Assembly: GCF_030454045.1 (NCBI RefSeq)
Contig: NZ_JAKDJE010000001.1
Coordinates: forward strand, 35,285 to 99,284
Source: Psychrobacter sp.
GTDB taxonomy: Bacteria > Pseudomonadota > Gammaproteobacteria > Pseudomonadales > Moraxellaceae
Reading direction: 5' to 3'
DNA: 64,000 nt
Positions 18,618 to 26,730 of the stretch are shown here, one piece after another (positions within the stretch are counted from its first letter, which is position 1; every line of letters starts with the position of its first letter). Under the pieces are notes generated by a model that did not search any database, had not been told where the DNA came from, and worked only from the letters and a program-made list of their open reading frames with translations. Position numbers and translations under genes: made by a program.

Positions 18618-19013
18618 TCAATGCGAATACTTACTTAAAAAGCTGTTTTGATTATTCATTATTTCCATTTTTGTCCAAATCTTGTCGCTACTATCATCAA
18701 CTACGAAATTAAAACCTTCTAGCTTTACCATAATCAATATCTTAGTGATATTACAAGCTTCGTTCTGATGAAGGCGTCTAAGTTCAATGCAAAATGAAAA
18801 TTTCGGCTCACTACCTAAGTGACGTACAACTTCTAATTTTTCAGCACTATCATATTCTTTAAGATAACCTTTGTAAGGATAAATCTGAATTGAATAATCG
18901 TTCTTTGATGGCACGTACCAAGTGTTCCCAATAACTTCTGAAAATTCCATAAAAGCTTTTTCAACTTTCTCAATTTCTGTGTCAATAAAATGTACAACGA
19001 TACTTTCAGCCAT
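18618..19013 (-). CDS. Hypothetical protein, AT-rich gene
   Basis: 131 residues from the second in-frame ATG (MAESIVVHF); another ATG lies five codons upstream, and neither has a strong ribosome binding site. The protein is mixed alpha/beta and acidic, without signal peptide or membrane segment. I recognise no family. The gene is clearly more AT-rich than its neighbours and sits in a convergent slot between the helicase and dusC, which fits an acquired gene. It could be a stray gene of the immunity-protein type, but nothing in the sequence proves this. Confidence 0.55.
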   Translation of the reverse strand: MAESIVVHFIDTEIEKVEKAFMEFSEVIGNTWYVPSKNDYSIQIYPYKGYLKEYDSAEKLEVVRHLGSEPKFSFCIELRRLHQNEACNITKILIMVKLEGFNFVVDDSSDKIWTKMEIMNNQNSFLSKYSH

Positions 19014-19139
19014 AATCTTTATACCCATAACATTCTAACTTGAGCAGAACTCCTATTAGCTTCCCTTTCAAAACACTGACTCAAACCAACATAAATAAAT
19101 TAAGATACGCTATCATATACCTTACTAATTTATACCTAT

Positions 19140-20153
19140 ATGCCCTCAATGTCTCCTTCAAAAAACTTATTCCAAAATCCCGTCCGACTCCTCGCCCCGA
19201 TGGAAGGTTTAACCGATCCCTTAATGCGCCAAATATTAACCCAAATTGCGTCTGACTTGGGTCGTCCCTATGATTGGTCAGTCAGTGAGTTTATTCGTAT
19301 CACGCAGCATGTCTTGCCAGCCCATGTGTTTTATAAATACGTGCCTGAGCTGCATCACGATGCCAAGACCGCCTCTGGCACGCCCATTCATGTGCAGATA
19401 TTGGGTAGTGACGCGCAGCTGATGGCAGAAAATGCCACTTATGCTTGCGAGCTTGGTGCGCCTGCCATTGATATCAATTTTGGTTGCCCTGCTAAGACAG
19501 TTAATAGCCATCGCGGTGGTTCTGTATTATTAGATGAACCTGAGACCATGTATCAGATTATCAGCGCAGTACGTAAAGCGGTACCCGCGCATATTCCTGT
19601 GTCTGCCAAAATTCGCTTGGGCTATACCGACACCTCACGGATGGATGACATTCGCGGCGCAATTGCTGCAAGTGGCGCTGACTGGTTGACCATCCATGCA
19701 CGCACCAAAACCCAAGGTTATAAGCCGCCTGCTTATTGGGACAAAATCCAGAGTTTTAATGCACTTGATATTCCTGTGATTGCCAATGGCGAGATATGGA
19801 GCGCAGCGCAAGCAAATGACTGTATGATGCAAGCAGGCACGTCACATCTCATGTTAGGTCGCGGCGCAGTCACACGTCCTGATTTGGTTGCGCAAGTCGA
19901 TAACCATACTGAAAATCATGATGACAGCGGAAAAAACACGGCAACCTTGCTATGGCAAGATTTGATCGCGCATCAAATTAAGTTTTTGGAGGGTGAGGCA
20001 AAGAACGATGTGGTGTTGGTTGGGCGTTATAAGCAATGGTTAGGTATGCTCACCAAAGGCTATGCTGAGGCGCAAACAGTGTGGGAAAGTATCAAGCGAG
20101 AGAAAAACAAAGCGGTGATTATCAATGCACTACAAGCAAGCGTACAACAATAA
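19140..20153 (+). CDS. dusC: tRNA-dihydrouridine(16) synthase
   Basis: FMN enzyme that reduces U16 of tRNA. The N-terminal APMEGLTDPLMR flavin site, the catalytic Cys in INFGCPAKTVN, the VKIRLGY-like segment (SAKIRLGYTD) and the HART substrate-binding motif are present. The SEFIR segment near residue 48 is characteristic of DusC rather than DusA or DusB. The length (337 aa) is slightly above E. coli DusC (315). Confidence 0.92.
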   Translation: MPSMSPSKNLFQNPVRLLAPMEGLTDPLMRQILTQIASDLGRPYDWSVSEFIRITQHVLPAHVFYKYVPELHHDAKTASGTPIHVQILGSDAQLMAENATYACELGAPAIDINFGCPAKTVNSHRGGSVLLDEPETMYQIISAVRKAVPAHIPVSAKIRLGYTDTSRMDDIRGAIAASGADWLTIHARTKTQGYKPPAYWDKIQSFNALDIPVIANGEIWSAAQANDCMMQAGTSHLMLGRGAVTRPDLVAQVDNHTENHDDSGKNTATLLWQDLIAHQIKFLEGEAKNDVVLVGRYKQWLGMLTKGYAEAQTVWESIKREKNKAVIINALQASVQQ

Positions 20154-20199
20154 TCACCTGATCATATGTGGTCTACTTGGTAAATATAGACGGGTAACG

Positions 20200-20628
20200 C
20201 TATACACTGACTCGTATCGCCATATAAAACAGCATCAGACAGCATGCCATGGATAGCACCCAGAGAATAGAGCGAAACGTCGATAAGTTGGTGATATAAG
20301 CGGTGCAATAACCAATTCGAATGATCACATACAGCCATGCCAACACATTAATGATCGATTGTGGTACAAAGAACAGCATGGCCACCAACACGGCCGCCAA
20401 AAACACTGGCAGAGTTTCATAGCTATTTTGCTGCGCAGCATTGGCACGTGCCGCCATCCCTGTTGCATTTTTAAAAAAATCGCGAGGATGTGCATTATTT
20501 CTGACCCTAAAGCCGCCAGATACTTTTGCCACTATTGATACAGCCCATGGTAGTAGACTTGCTACCACCATCGCCCAGATGGCAGACGCAACTTTATCAG
20601 AAACCAAGTCAAAAAATACACTGATCAT
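20200..20628 (-). CDS. MAPEG-family membrane protein
   Basis: 142 residues with four hydrophobic segments, matching the membrane-associated eicosanoid/glutathione fold. The segment RANAAQQNSYETLPVF is the family signature that contains the glutathione-site Arg and Asn residues in better-studied members. Bacterial members are mostly uncharacterised, so glutathione-dependent activity is only inferred. It starts 11 bp after the OsmC-like gene and is probably its operon partner. Confidence 0.85.
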   Translation of the reverse strand: MISVFFDLVSDKVASAIWAMVVASLLPWAVSIVAKVSGGFRVRNNAHPRDFFKNATGMAARANAAQQNSYETLPVFLAAVLVAMLFFVPQSIINVLAWLYVIIRIGYCTAYITNLSTFRSILWVLSMACCLMLFYMAIRVSV

Positions 20629-20639
20629 CGTATAAATCC

Positions 20640-21053
20640 TTAGCCTGCAATCACTTCAAAATCATGGGTGATATTAACCCCACCCGCGACTAGCATGCGA
20701 CTGGCTGAGCAGTACTTCTCTGCTGATAGATGAATGGCCTTTTCGACCTGTTTGTCTTTAATGTCTTGACCTTTGACTACAAAATGCAGATGAATATCGG
20801 TATAAACAGCCGGTACGGTTTCGGCGCGCTTGGCGGTCAGCTCACAGCGTACATCCGTGACATCTTGACGCGACTTTTGGAGGATTGACACCACATCGTA
20901 GCTGGCACAACCACCCAGCCCTAGTAATACTAGCTCCATTGGGCTTGAACCTTTTTCTTTGTCCGCATCGATTTGTACGTTATGTCCTGACGGTGACACG
21001 CCCATGAACGCTTTGTTCTCTTGCCATGTAACGCTTGCTTTTGATTCTGACAT
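20640..21053 (-). CDS. OsmC-family protein (YhfA-like)
   Basis: 137-residue cytoplasmic protein of the OsmC/Ohr fold. The two expected redox cysteines appear in LLGLGGCASYDV (about residue 50) and AEKYCSAS. Many members reduce organic hydroperoxides. The short form with GGCASYDV is closer to YhfA than to Ohr, and the substrate of YhfA is not established. It is the first gene of an OsmC-MAPEG pair. Confidence 0.88.
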   Translation of the reverse strand: MSESKASVTWQENKAFMGVSPSGHNVQIDADKEKGSSPMELVLLGLGGCASYDVVSILQKSRQDVTDVRCELTAKRAETVPAVYTDIHLHFVVKGQDIKDKQVEKAIHLSAEKYCSASRMLVAGGVNITHDFEVIAG

Positions 21054-21504
21054 TGTAAATGTTCCTTACTGTAATTGGCATAAGCCTATTTTTATTGTTT
21101 GAAATATATGCAGCTTGGCTAGTGTAGCATAAGCCAAAGCAAGATTTGATAAAGCCATTGTTTGGCTATCGTGTCGTGAGAAAACAATTTCTTGGTTTTA
21201 TTCTTTTTTTCAATAAATGATTTGAGCACTATGCAGCTATCGTTACTCGCATCGATATTTATCAAATTTTTATTTGAAAAACCTACAAAAGTCTGTTTAT
21301 AAATAATTGATTTTAAAAGGTAAAACTCGTGAAACATTTTATAGCAAAATACTGTTACACATTCTGCTTGTTTCTTGGTTTAATGACGGTAATGAATCTT
21401 GTTTTTAGCTGATATTGATAACCATCACCTTATAATAATTATGATTGCTATCGCAGTATCAGATGAAAACAGGCTATTTTTAAACAAATTAAAAAGGTTT
21501 AGTC
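21054..21504. other. AT-rich divergent region between the OsmC-like gene and rppH
   Basis: 450 bp of AT-rich sequence. A 72-codon frame on the minus strand (21119-21337) has no clear ribosome binding site and an irregular composition, and I do not call it. No strong hairpin was found. Confidence 0.35.
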
Positions 21505-22026
21505 ATGATAGATGCAGACGGCTTTCGCGCCAATGTCGGCATCATCTTGGCAAATACACAAGGGCAGGTTCTGTGGGCAAAACGTATTGGTCACAACGCT
21601 TGGCAATTTCCGCAGGGTGGTATCGACCGCGGGGAGACGCCGATGGATGCAATGTATCGCGAGCTCTGGGAAGAGGTCGGTTTACACCCGCGTCATGTGG
21701 ACTTATTGGCAGTCACTCAAGACTGGCTGCGCTATCGTCTGCCAAAACGCTATGTACGCCATGGCCAGCACCCCTTATGTATTGGGCAAAAACAAAAATG
21801 GTTTTTGCTACGCTTAGATGAGCCAAATACCCAACATATCCGCTTTGATGAAGGGAAACCTGAATTTGACCATTGGCAATGGGTCAGCTACTGGTATCCA
21901 CTCGGACAAGTGATTCACTTCAAACGGGGCGTGTATCGTCGCGCCCTACAAGAGCTGGTACGTGAGCTACCCTTAAAGCAAGAGCTGATCTTGCCTGAGC
22001 AAAGCAATCATTTGATCCAGTCTTAA
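21505..22026 (+). CDS. rppH: RNA pyrophosphohydrolase
   Basis: Nudix hydrolase that removes pyrophosphate from 5'-triphosphate mRNAs and so starts their decay. It begins [15 protein letters not shown] as RppH does, and the Nudix box runs from GGIDRGETP to RELWEEVGL (about residues 37-60). The WFLLRL and [10 protein letters not shown] segments are also conserved. The 173-residue length is close to the E. coli protein (176). A strong terminator follows. Confidence 0.96.
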   Translation: MIDADGFRANVGIILANTQGQVLWAKRIGHNAWQFPQGGIDRGETPMDAMYRELWEEVGLHPRHVDLLAVTQDWLRYRLPKRYVRHGQHPLCIGQKQKWFLLRLDEPNTQHIRFDEGKPEFDHWQWVSYWYPLGQVIHFKRGVYRRALQELVRELPLKQELILPEQSNHLIQS

Positions 22027-22061
22027 TCAGTAAAACGCACTTTTATTGTTTGTCATATTAC

Positions 22062-22094
22062 AAAAAGCCTGTATCCAGTGATGCAGGCTTTTTT
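22062..22094 (+). terminator. Intrinsic terminator after rppH
   Basis: AAAAAGCCTG pairs with CAGGCTTTTT, with further ATC/GAT pairing inside the stem and a T run. It is about 35 bp past the rppH stop. Confidence 0.85.
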
Positions 22095-22171
22095 GTATTG
22101 ATCGTCTTAATAGTTATTTATCCATTCCTGCGACATAAAGCGTAACTATTCCTCAAAATAATTGATGGTTG

Positions 22172-23015
22172 TCACTCATCAGTGCCCAAAAGCGAGCTTT
22201 CTCGGCTGACAATGCAGGCTTCAAGCGCCCGACCTGATTTATCCTCTTGACTAAGTGTTAAAATACTCTGGGTTCTTGTGCCATAAGTAGGCTTGCTGGC
22301 ATCAGCATTGCCAAAGCTCACAGGTTCAATATAAACAGAGGATAGGGTCTGCTCAAGCTCAGTGCTCATCCCTGTATCTGGCAGCTGATCAATCCGGTGC
22401 CTTGGTATTATCTGACAGCACATTGAATGCAGCTGCTTGCCAGTAGCTAGCCGCGCTGTCCTCGGCAATCAATGGCAACACCTCTTGGCGTAAACGTCCA
22501 CGCAACCGCTCGGTCTTAAACCAGCTGTCCTCTGGCTGACCGTTTGAAATCACATGCAATCCTGCATGCAGTGGCGTAGGGGCATGACCGCGATTATTAA
22601 CAATGACTGCTTGCCGAGTGTCACCGACGATCAGATTAAAGCCTGCATAATTGTGCAAATCAATCTGTCGTGCAAACGCCATCGGACTGAGCGTACTGGT
22701 CAAAAAATGCGTGATCAACTCACCGCGCGAACGTTCATTGGCACTTGCCTGCACACCGTCCCGAAAGTTCAATACTGCCGCCCAGCGACCATTTTGCTGA
22801 TAAATAGTGTCATCCTCGCCTGCCGTATCTGTTAGCGATTGCTGATGAATACCCAGCCATGTACCGCCGCTTTGACGGTCACGCCCTGCATAAATCGGCT
22901 GATCAGACCATTGATGCAGCTTCTCTGTCGGACGCTGCAAAAACTCATCGCGATTGGACAGGAGCACTAACGGCAGCTCGTCAAACAACTGCCAAGCAAT
23001 GGCGACAATACACAT
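22172..23015 (-). pseudogene. NRDE (TANGO2-like) protein gene, broken by a frameshift
   Basis: The first frame (22389-23015, start MCIVAIAW with the family's Cys2) contains the defining NRDE motif in LLSNRDEF and the segment GGTWLG. It runs into a stop just after NTKAPD. The missing C-terminal part is intact in another frame down to 22172, with the family segments DQLPDTG and YGTRTQSIL. Removing one base from the AA at 22391-22392 joins APD directly to DQLPDTG and gives a full-length product of about 280 residues. Bacterial NRDE proteins have no settled biochemical function; animal TANGO2 is linked to acyl-CoA or haem handling. The gene may be a recent pseudogene, or the base may be a sequencing error. 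Confidence 0.85.
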
Positions 23016-23105
23016 AATATTCCTTTGATAAACGTTTATGGGGCGCAAGATTTTTGGTAAAAATAAACATCATCGCTTAAAACTGATTTGCTCAGCAAAT
23101 ATCAT

Positions 23106-24761
23106 TTATCGATCACCACTCAATATCTTATTGGCAGGGTAACTGATTTGCGAGGTTGAGCGTATCGCCTGTGACTGTTTACTCGGCACGTTGAACTCCC
23201 ACGCTACCATGCCTTGATTGTCATTCCAATTACGCTCAGTGACAGGCGGCGTGTGGGTGACGGCGACTTTGAGACTGTCATCACGGCTGATAGGCTCGCT
23301 CCCCAACACTTGCAGGCGCACAGGGCGGTTATGCTGATTGGTAAATTCATAGGCTTGGGTGGTTGTTAGAGTTTGGGTGCGGTTGAGCACGCCTTTTTCC
23401 TCTTGCTTGTCTTCATTGATTAGCGCTTTGACCATCATGCTAGGATCACGACCAAAACCAATCCCCTGCTCTTTTAGCATTTGATAGTTATAGCGCGATT
23501 GTCCAACATAGTTGTCATCACGGTACAGCTGTAATGAGCCATCTACCCACTCTGGCGTCAAGAACGGTGCTGATGCGTACCAATAGGCAGCTGTCTCAAC
23601 GCTCGGGGTACTACGAACCCATAGCTTGCTACTGCCAGACTGCTCGCCAATGACGGTACGCACTCGTCTACCACCACTGGGTATACTCACTCGCTGCGGC
23701 AAGCGATATTCAATAATACCGTTTTTATTTTGGCTACTGACCGTAAAGTTCGGCAGTGGTGCCATATTTGGTGCTCTAGAATCGTCGCTATAACCTTCTC
23801 TGGCAGATACTACGACAGGCGTGTTATCCGACATAGGTATTGCATACTCAACATTTTGGTTTTCTTCATAGAGTGATAGACGCGGCACATGAGGCAGTCG
23901 TCCTGTCGCGCGCTGGTTGGGATTGGCTGTACTGAGAGTGACAGGAACGTTGGTCCAATTCTCGCCGGTTTGTTGGGCGATAATCGCAGAAGCGGTGATA
24001 TTTAGCTCCTCGCTATTGGTGTTGAGACGCGCCTGATACGTAGGCTCCCAGCCTGCGCCTTGCACTTGATAATGCAGTTTAATGCTACTTGGCGCGCGAC
24101 TGGCAGTGCGTACACTCACCTGTGTCACATTACTCGCCGTTGACGTGACACTGCCTGCCATGAGCTGATTCAGTGCGTCTTGGGCGCGTGCTTGGCGCTG
24201 CTGAATATCCAAAATCTTTTGGTTAAGACTTACCGCTTGAGTCTCTATATCGCGTGTGTTGTTGGCGATAGTCCCTTCGGTATTGAGTTGCGTAACTGTG
24301 GTCAAATTTTGCAAATAGGCTTTTGCTAAGCGCGCCGCTTCTAATTCCGCATTAATACTAGCTAAAGTATTTTGCTGTGTTTGTACCTCGGCATCGCCTT
24401 GATATTGGCACTGGATTGCTTGCTCTCCTGTTAACTCTTCAATGCTGATTTCACCAATATTGACATTACCCACCGCCTGCACGCTGAGACTGTCTTTATC
24501 CATATAAGGTGATAGGCACGAAAATACCACGGTTTGCTCACCGCTACCAGTAATGGGCAATGAGCGTGTCACACTCGCCAGCCCTTGATAGACAGTCACT
24601 TGCTCGATACTACTCGTTGCCGCTTGGGCGACGGGTAAGCCTAATACCGTACTGCCACCAAGCACAAGTGGCAAAACCATAAGGCGCGATCGTTGCGAGC
24701 GCCGTGATGAGGTGCGAGCAGGAGCCGTTAGGCCAGACCACTGTGTTCGGTATGCGTTCAT
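23106..24761 (-). CDS. DUF4139-domain secreted protein
   Basis: 551 residues from the ATG at 24761, which has AAGGAAAG upstream; an in-frame ATG 10 codons earlier is less likely. A signal peptide with a long basic n-region (RRSQRSR) ends near PVAQA. The N-terminal part (ATSSIEQVTVYQGLASVTR) is the DUF4140 start seen in MuiA-like proteins. A coiled-coil stretch follows at roughly 125-205, and then the DUF4139 beta-rich part. Related proteins have been called mucoidy inhibitors, but the molecular function is unknown. Probably periplasmic or surface-located. Confidence 0.8.
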   Translation of the reverse strand: MNAYRTQWSGLTAPARTSSRRSQRSRLMVLPLVLGGSTVLGLPVAQAATSSIEQVTVYQGLASVTRSLPITGSGEQTVVFSCLSPYMDKDSLSVQAVGNVNIGEISIEELTGEQAIQCQYQGDAEVQTQQNTLASINAELEAARLAKAYLQNLTTVTQLNTEGTIANNTRDIETQAVSLNQKILDIQQRQARAQDALNQLMAGSVTSTASNVTQVSVRTASRAPSSIKLHYQVQGAGWEPTYQARLNTNSEELNITASAIIAQQTGENWTNVPVTLSTANPNQRATGRLPHVPRLSLYEENQNVEYAIPMSDNTPVVVSAREGYSDDSRAPNMAPLPNFTVSSQNKNGIIEYRLPQRVSIPSGGRRVRTVIGEQSGSSKLWVRSTPSVETAAYWYASAPFLTPEWVDGSLQLYRDDNYVGQSRYNYQMLKEQGIGFGRDPSMMVKALINEDKQEEKGVLNRTQTLTTTQAYEFTNQHNRPVRLQVLGSEPISRDDSLKVAVTHTPPVTERNWNDNQGMVAWEFNVPSKQSQAIRSTSQISYPANKILSGDR

Positions 24762-24947
24762 ATATCTTTCCTTGGGGGTGTGATTAATCATGGCGTCAGC
24801 GTAATCTGTTCATGAGATACGTATGTGAAATAATGTCTATTCTATAGGCATTACCGTAGCCGTTTTGCCAGTCTTTGGCAATAAATGCTTTTGTTCGTTG
24901 TGCTATTTTGATAATAACGGCTCTTTTTTTGCTACCAGTCTGTCAAT

Positions 24948-25010
24948 TGCACCAATTTTTTATCTCCTTCCCCGTTATGGTGCGCTCTATTAACAATCGT
25001 GCACTAAATT
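24948..25010 (+). promoter_or_regulatory. Possible NtrC half-sites upstream of urtA
   Basis: TGCACCA (24948-24954), TGGTGCG (24978-24984) and GTGCACTAAATT (from 24999) each resemble halves of the NtrC consensus GCAC-N7-GTGC. They lie 90-140 bp before the sigma-54-like promoter, where enhancer sites are expected. The spacing between the first two is not canonical. Confidence 0.35.
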
Positions 25011-25074
25011 AACGAAAATAACAGACAATATTTATTTATTGCTCAAATATTATACGATTATTGGCATTTTTGAC

Positions 25075-25090
25075 TTGGCACGGAACTTGA
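25075..25090 (+). promoter_or_regulatory. Probable sigma-54 promoter of the urt operon
   Basis: TTGGCACGGAACTTGA matches the sigma-54 consensus TTGGCACG-N4-TTGC except for the last base (A for C at -12). The -24 to -12 spacing is exact. Transcription would start near 25102, about 42 nt before the urtA ATG. Nitrogen-controlled expression is known for urea transporters and fits the context. Confidence 0.6.
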
Positions 25091-25143
25091 ACGCTTAATA
25101 ACTGTTCAGGAGCCATACTTTATCTTTTGTGTCTATTTAGGAG

Positions 25144-26502
25144 ATGTCCATGTTTTCGTTACCCACTTTAGCCAATCCTCAGTTTGTTGACGCTCACCTA
25201 CACGGCAAAATCAGATCACGCTTCTCGTTACTAGCAATTGCCGTCATTGGCAGCCTGAGTCTTACTGCTTGTCAAAAGCCTGCCGAAACTGCGACATCGA
25301 CAGAGACAACGACTGAAACCACAACAGAGACAACGACCACTCCTGCCGCTGATGGCGACACGATCAAAGTAGGCATCTTGCACTCGCTATCTGGCACCAT
25401 GGCCATCTCTGAAACCTCGCTAAAAGATACCGCACTCATGACCATTGACGAAATTAATGCCAATGGCGGCTTGCTTGGTAAGCAATTAGAGCCTGTGGTG
25501 GTGGACCCTGCCTCTGACTGGCCCTTGTTTGCCGAAAAAGCGCGTCAGCTGCTTACTCAAGACAAAGTCGATGTGATTTTTGGTGGTTGGACCTCGGTCT
25601 CGCGCAAATCTGTCTTGCCCGTGGTTGAAGAGCTGAACGGCTTGATGTTTTATCCCGTTCAGTATGAAGGACAAGAGCAATCAGAAAACATCTTTTATAC
25701 TGGCGCGGCGCCCAACCAGCAGGCCATTCCAGCGGTAGAGTATTTGATGAGCGAAGAAGGCGGCGGTGCAGAGCGCTTTGTATTATTGGGTACCGATTAC
25801 GTCTATCCACGAACCACCAACCAGATTCTAAAGGCATTTTTGAAATCAAAAGGCGTGGCTGATGAAGACATCATGGAAGAGTACACGCCATTTGGTTTTA
25901 GCAACTATCAAACCATCGTCTCGAATATTAAGAAATTCTCAACAGGCAAAAAGACGGCAGTGATCTCTACCATCAATGGCGACTCAAACGTGCCATTCTA
26001 TCGTGAGCTTGCCAACCAAGGCATCAAAGCCTCGGATATTCCCGTCATGGCATTCTCAGTTGGCGAAGAAGAGCTGCGCGGTATCGATACCAGCTTGCTA
26101 CAAGGGCACTTGGCAGCATGGAATTACTTTATGTCGATCAAAAACCCCGTCAATAGCGATTTTACCAAACGCTATAAGCAGTACGCCTTGGACAAAAACC
26201 TGCCGAATGCCGACAAGGTTGTGACCAACGATCCTATGGAAGCCACTTATGTGGGTATCAATATGTGGAAACAAGCAGTGGAAGATGCTGGCACCACCGA
26301 TGTTGATAAAGTCCGTATTAGTATGGCGGGACAAACCTTTGATGCGCCTTCTGGCTACACCCTCAAGATGGATGAAGAAAACCATCACTTATGGAAGCCT
26401 GTCATGATTGGTCAAATTCGCGCCGATGGTCAGTTTGATACGATTTTTAAAACGCCAGAGGTCATCCGAGCGCAGCCATGGAGCGAGTATATTCCGAAAT
26501 AA
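25144..26502 (+). CDS. urtA: Urea ABC transporter substrate-binding lipoprotein
   Basis: Periplasmic urea receptor, related to amide- and branched-chain amino-acid-binding proteins. About 30 residues precede the hydrophobic signal core, which ends in the lipobox LTAC (Cys at about residue 43), so it is predicted to be a lipoprotein. A Thr/Glu linker made of near-repeats (TETTTETTTE) follows. The binding domain then starts at DTIKVGILHSLSGTM, with GGWTSVSRKSVLPV and FSVGEEELRGI as in UrtA. A start nearer the signal core cannot be excluded. First gene of urtABCDE; no urease genes are in the window. Confidence 0.93.
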   Translation: MSMFSLPTLANPQFVDAHLHGKIRSRFSLLAIAVIGSLSLTACQKPAETATSTETTTETTTETTTTPAADGDTIKVGILHSLSGTMAISETSLKDTALMTIDEINANGGLLGKQLEPVVVDPASDWPLFAEKARQLLTQDKVDVIFGGWTSVSRKSVLPVVEELNGLMFYPVQYEGQEQSENIFYTGAAPNQQAIPAVEYLMSEEGGGAERFVLLGTDYVYPRTTNQILKAFLKSKGVADEDIMEEYTPFGFSNYQTIVSNIKKFSTGKKTAVISTINGDSNVPFYRELANQGIKASDIPVMAFSVGEEELRGIDTSLLQGHLAAWNYFMSIKNPVNSDFTKRYKQYALDKNLPNADKVVTNDPMEATYVGINMWKQAVEDAGTTDVDKVRISMAGQTFDAPSGYTLKMDEENHHLWKPVMIGQIRADGQFDTIFKTPEVIRAQPWSEYIPK

Positions 26503-26522
26503 ATGGCTCCCTCAATAAATAG

Positions 26523-26621
26523 GTGCTGAAAAGCGCATGGTGGTAGCAAGTATGAATAGTAGACAAATAGACTATATCAATGAACGAGCCACCGCCTACC
26601 CGCTATCTTGAAGTTCAGCAC
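26523..26621 (+). other. Structured spacer between urtA and urtB
   Basis: GTGCTGAA (26523-26530) and TTCAGCAC (26614-26621) close a 99-nt region in which GGTGGTAG-like and CCACC/CTACC segments can pair inside. No T run follows, so it is not a simple terminator. Such hairpins often protect the binding-protein mRNA and keep it more abundant than the permease mRNA; that role is inferred. Confidence 0.5.
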
Positions 26622-26730
26622 TTATTCTCAAAATTTTAAGTACCTCCAAACCTTATCACGGCTTCTATGACTTACTGCGTTAAGTAATAGAGGACAAGGA
26701 TTTATTGTCTGTAAAAACAGGGAGCCGCAC

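Noticed and set aside
21119..21337. A 72-codon ORF on the minus strand in the gap before rppH
   Set aside because: No ribosome binding site, composition typical of AT-rich noncoding DNA, no recognisable motif.
21399..21821. A 140-codon ORF overlapping the start of rppH in another frame
   Set aside because: rppH matches its family in full and has the right start; the other frame has no recognisable features.
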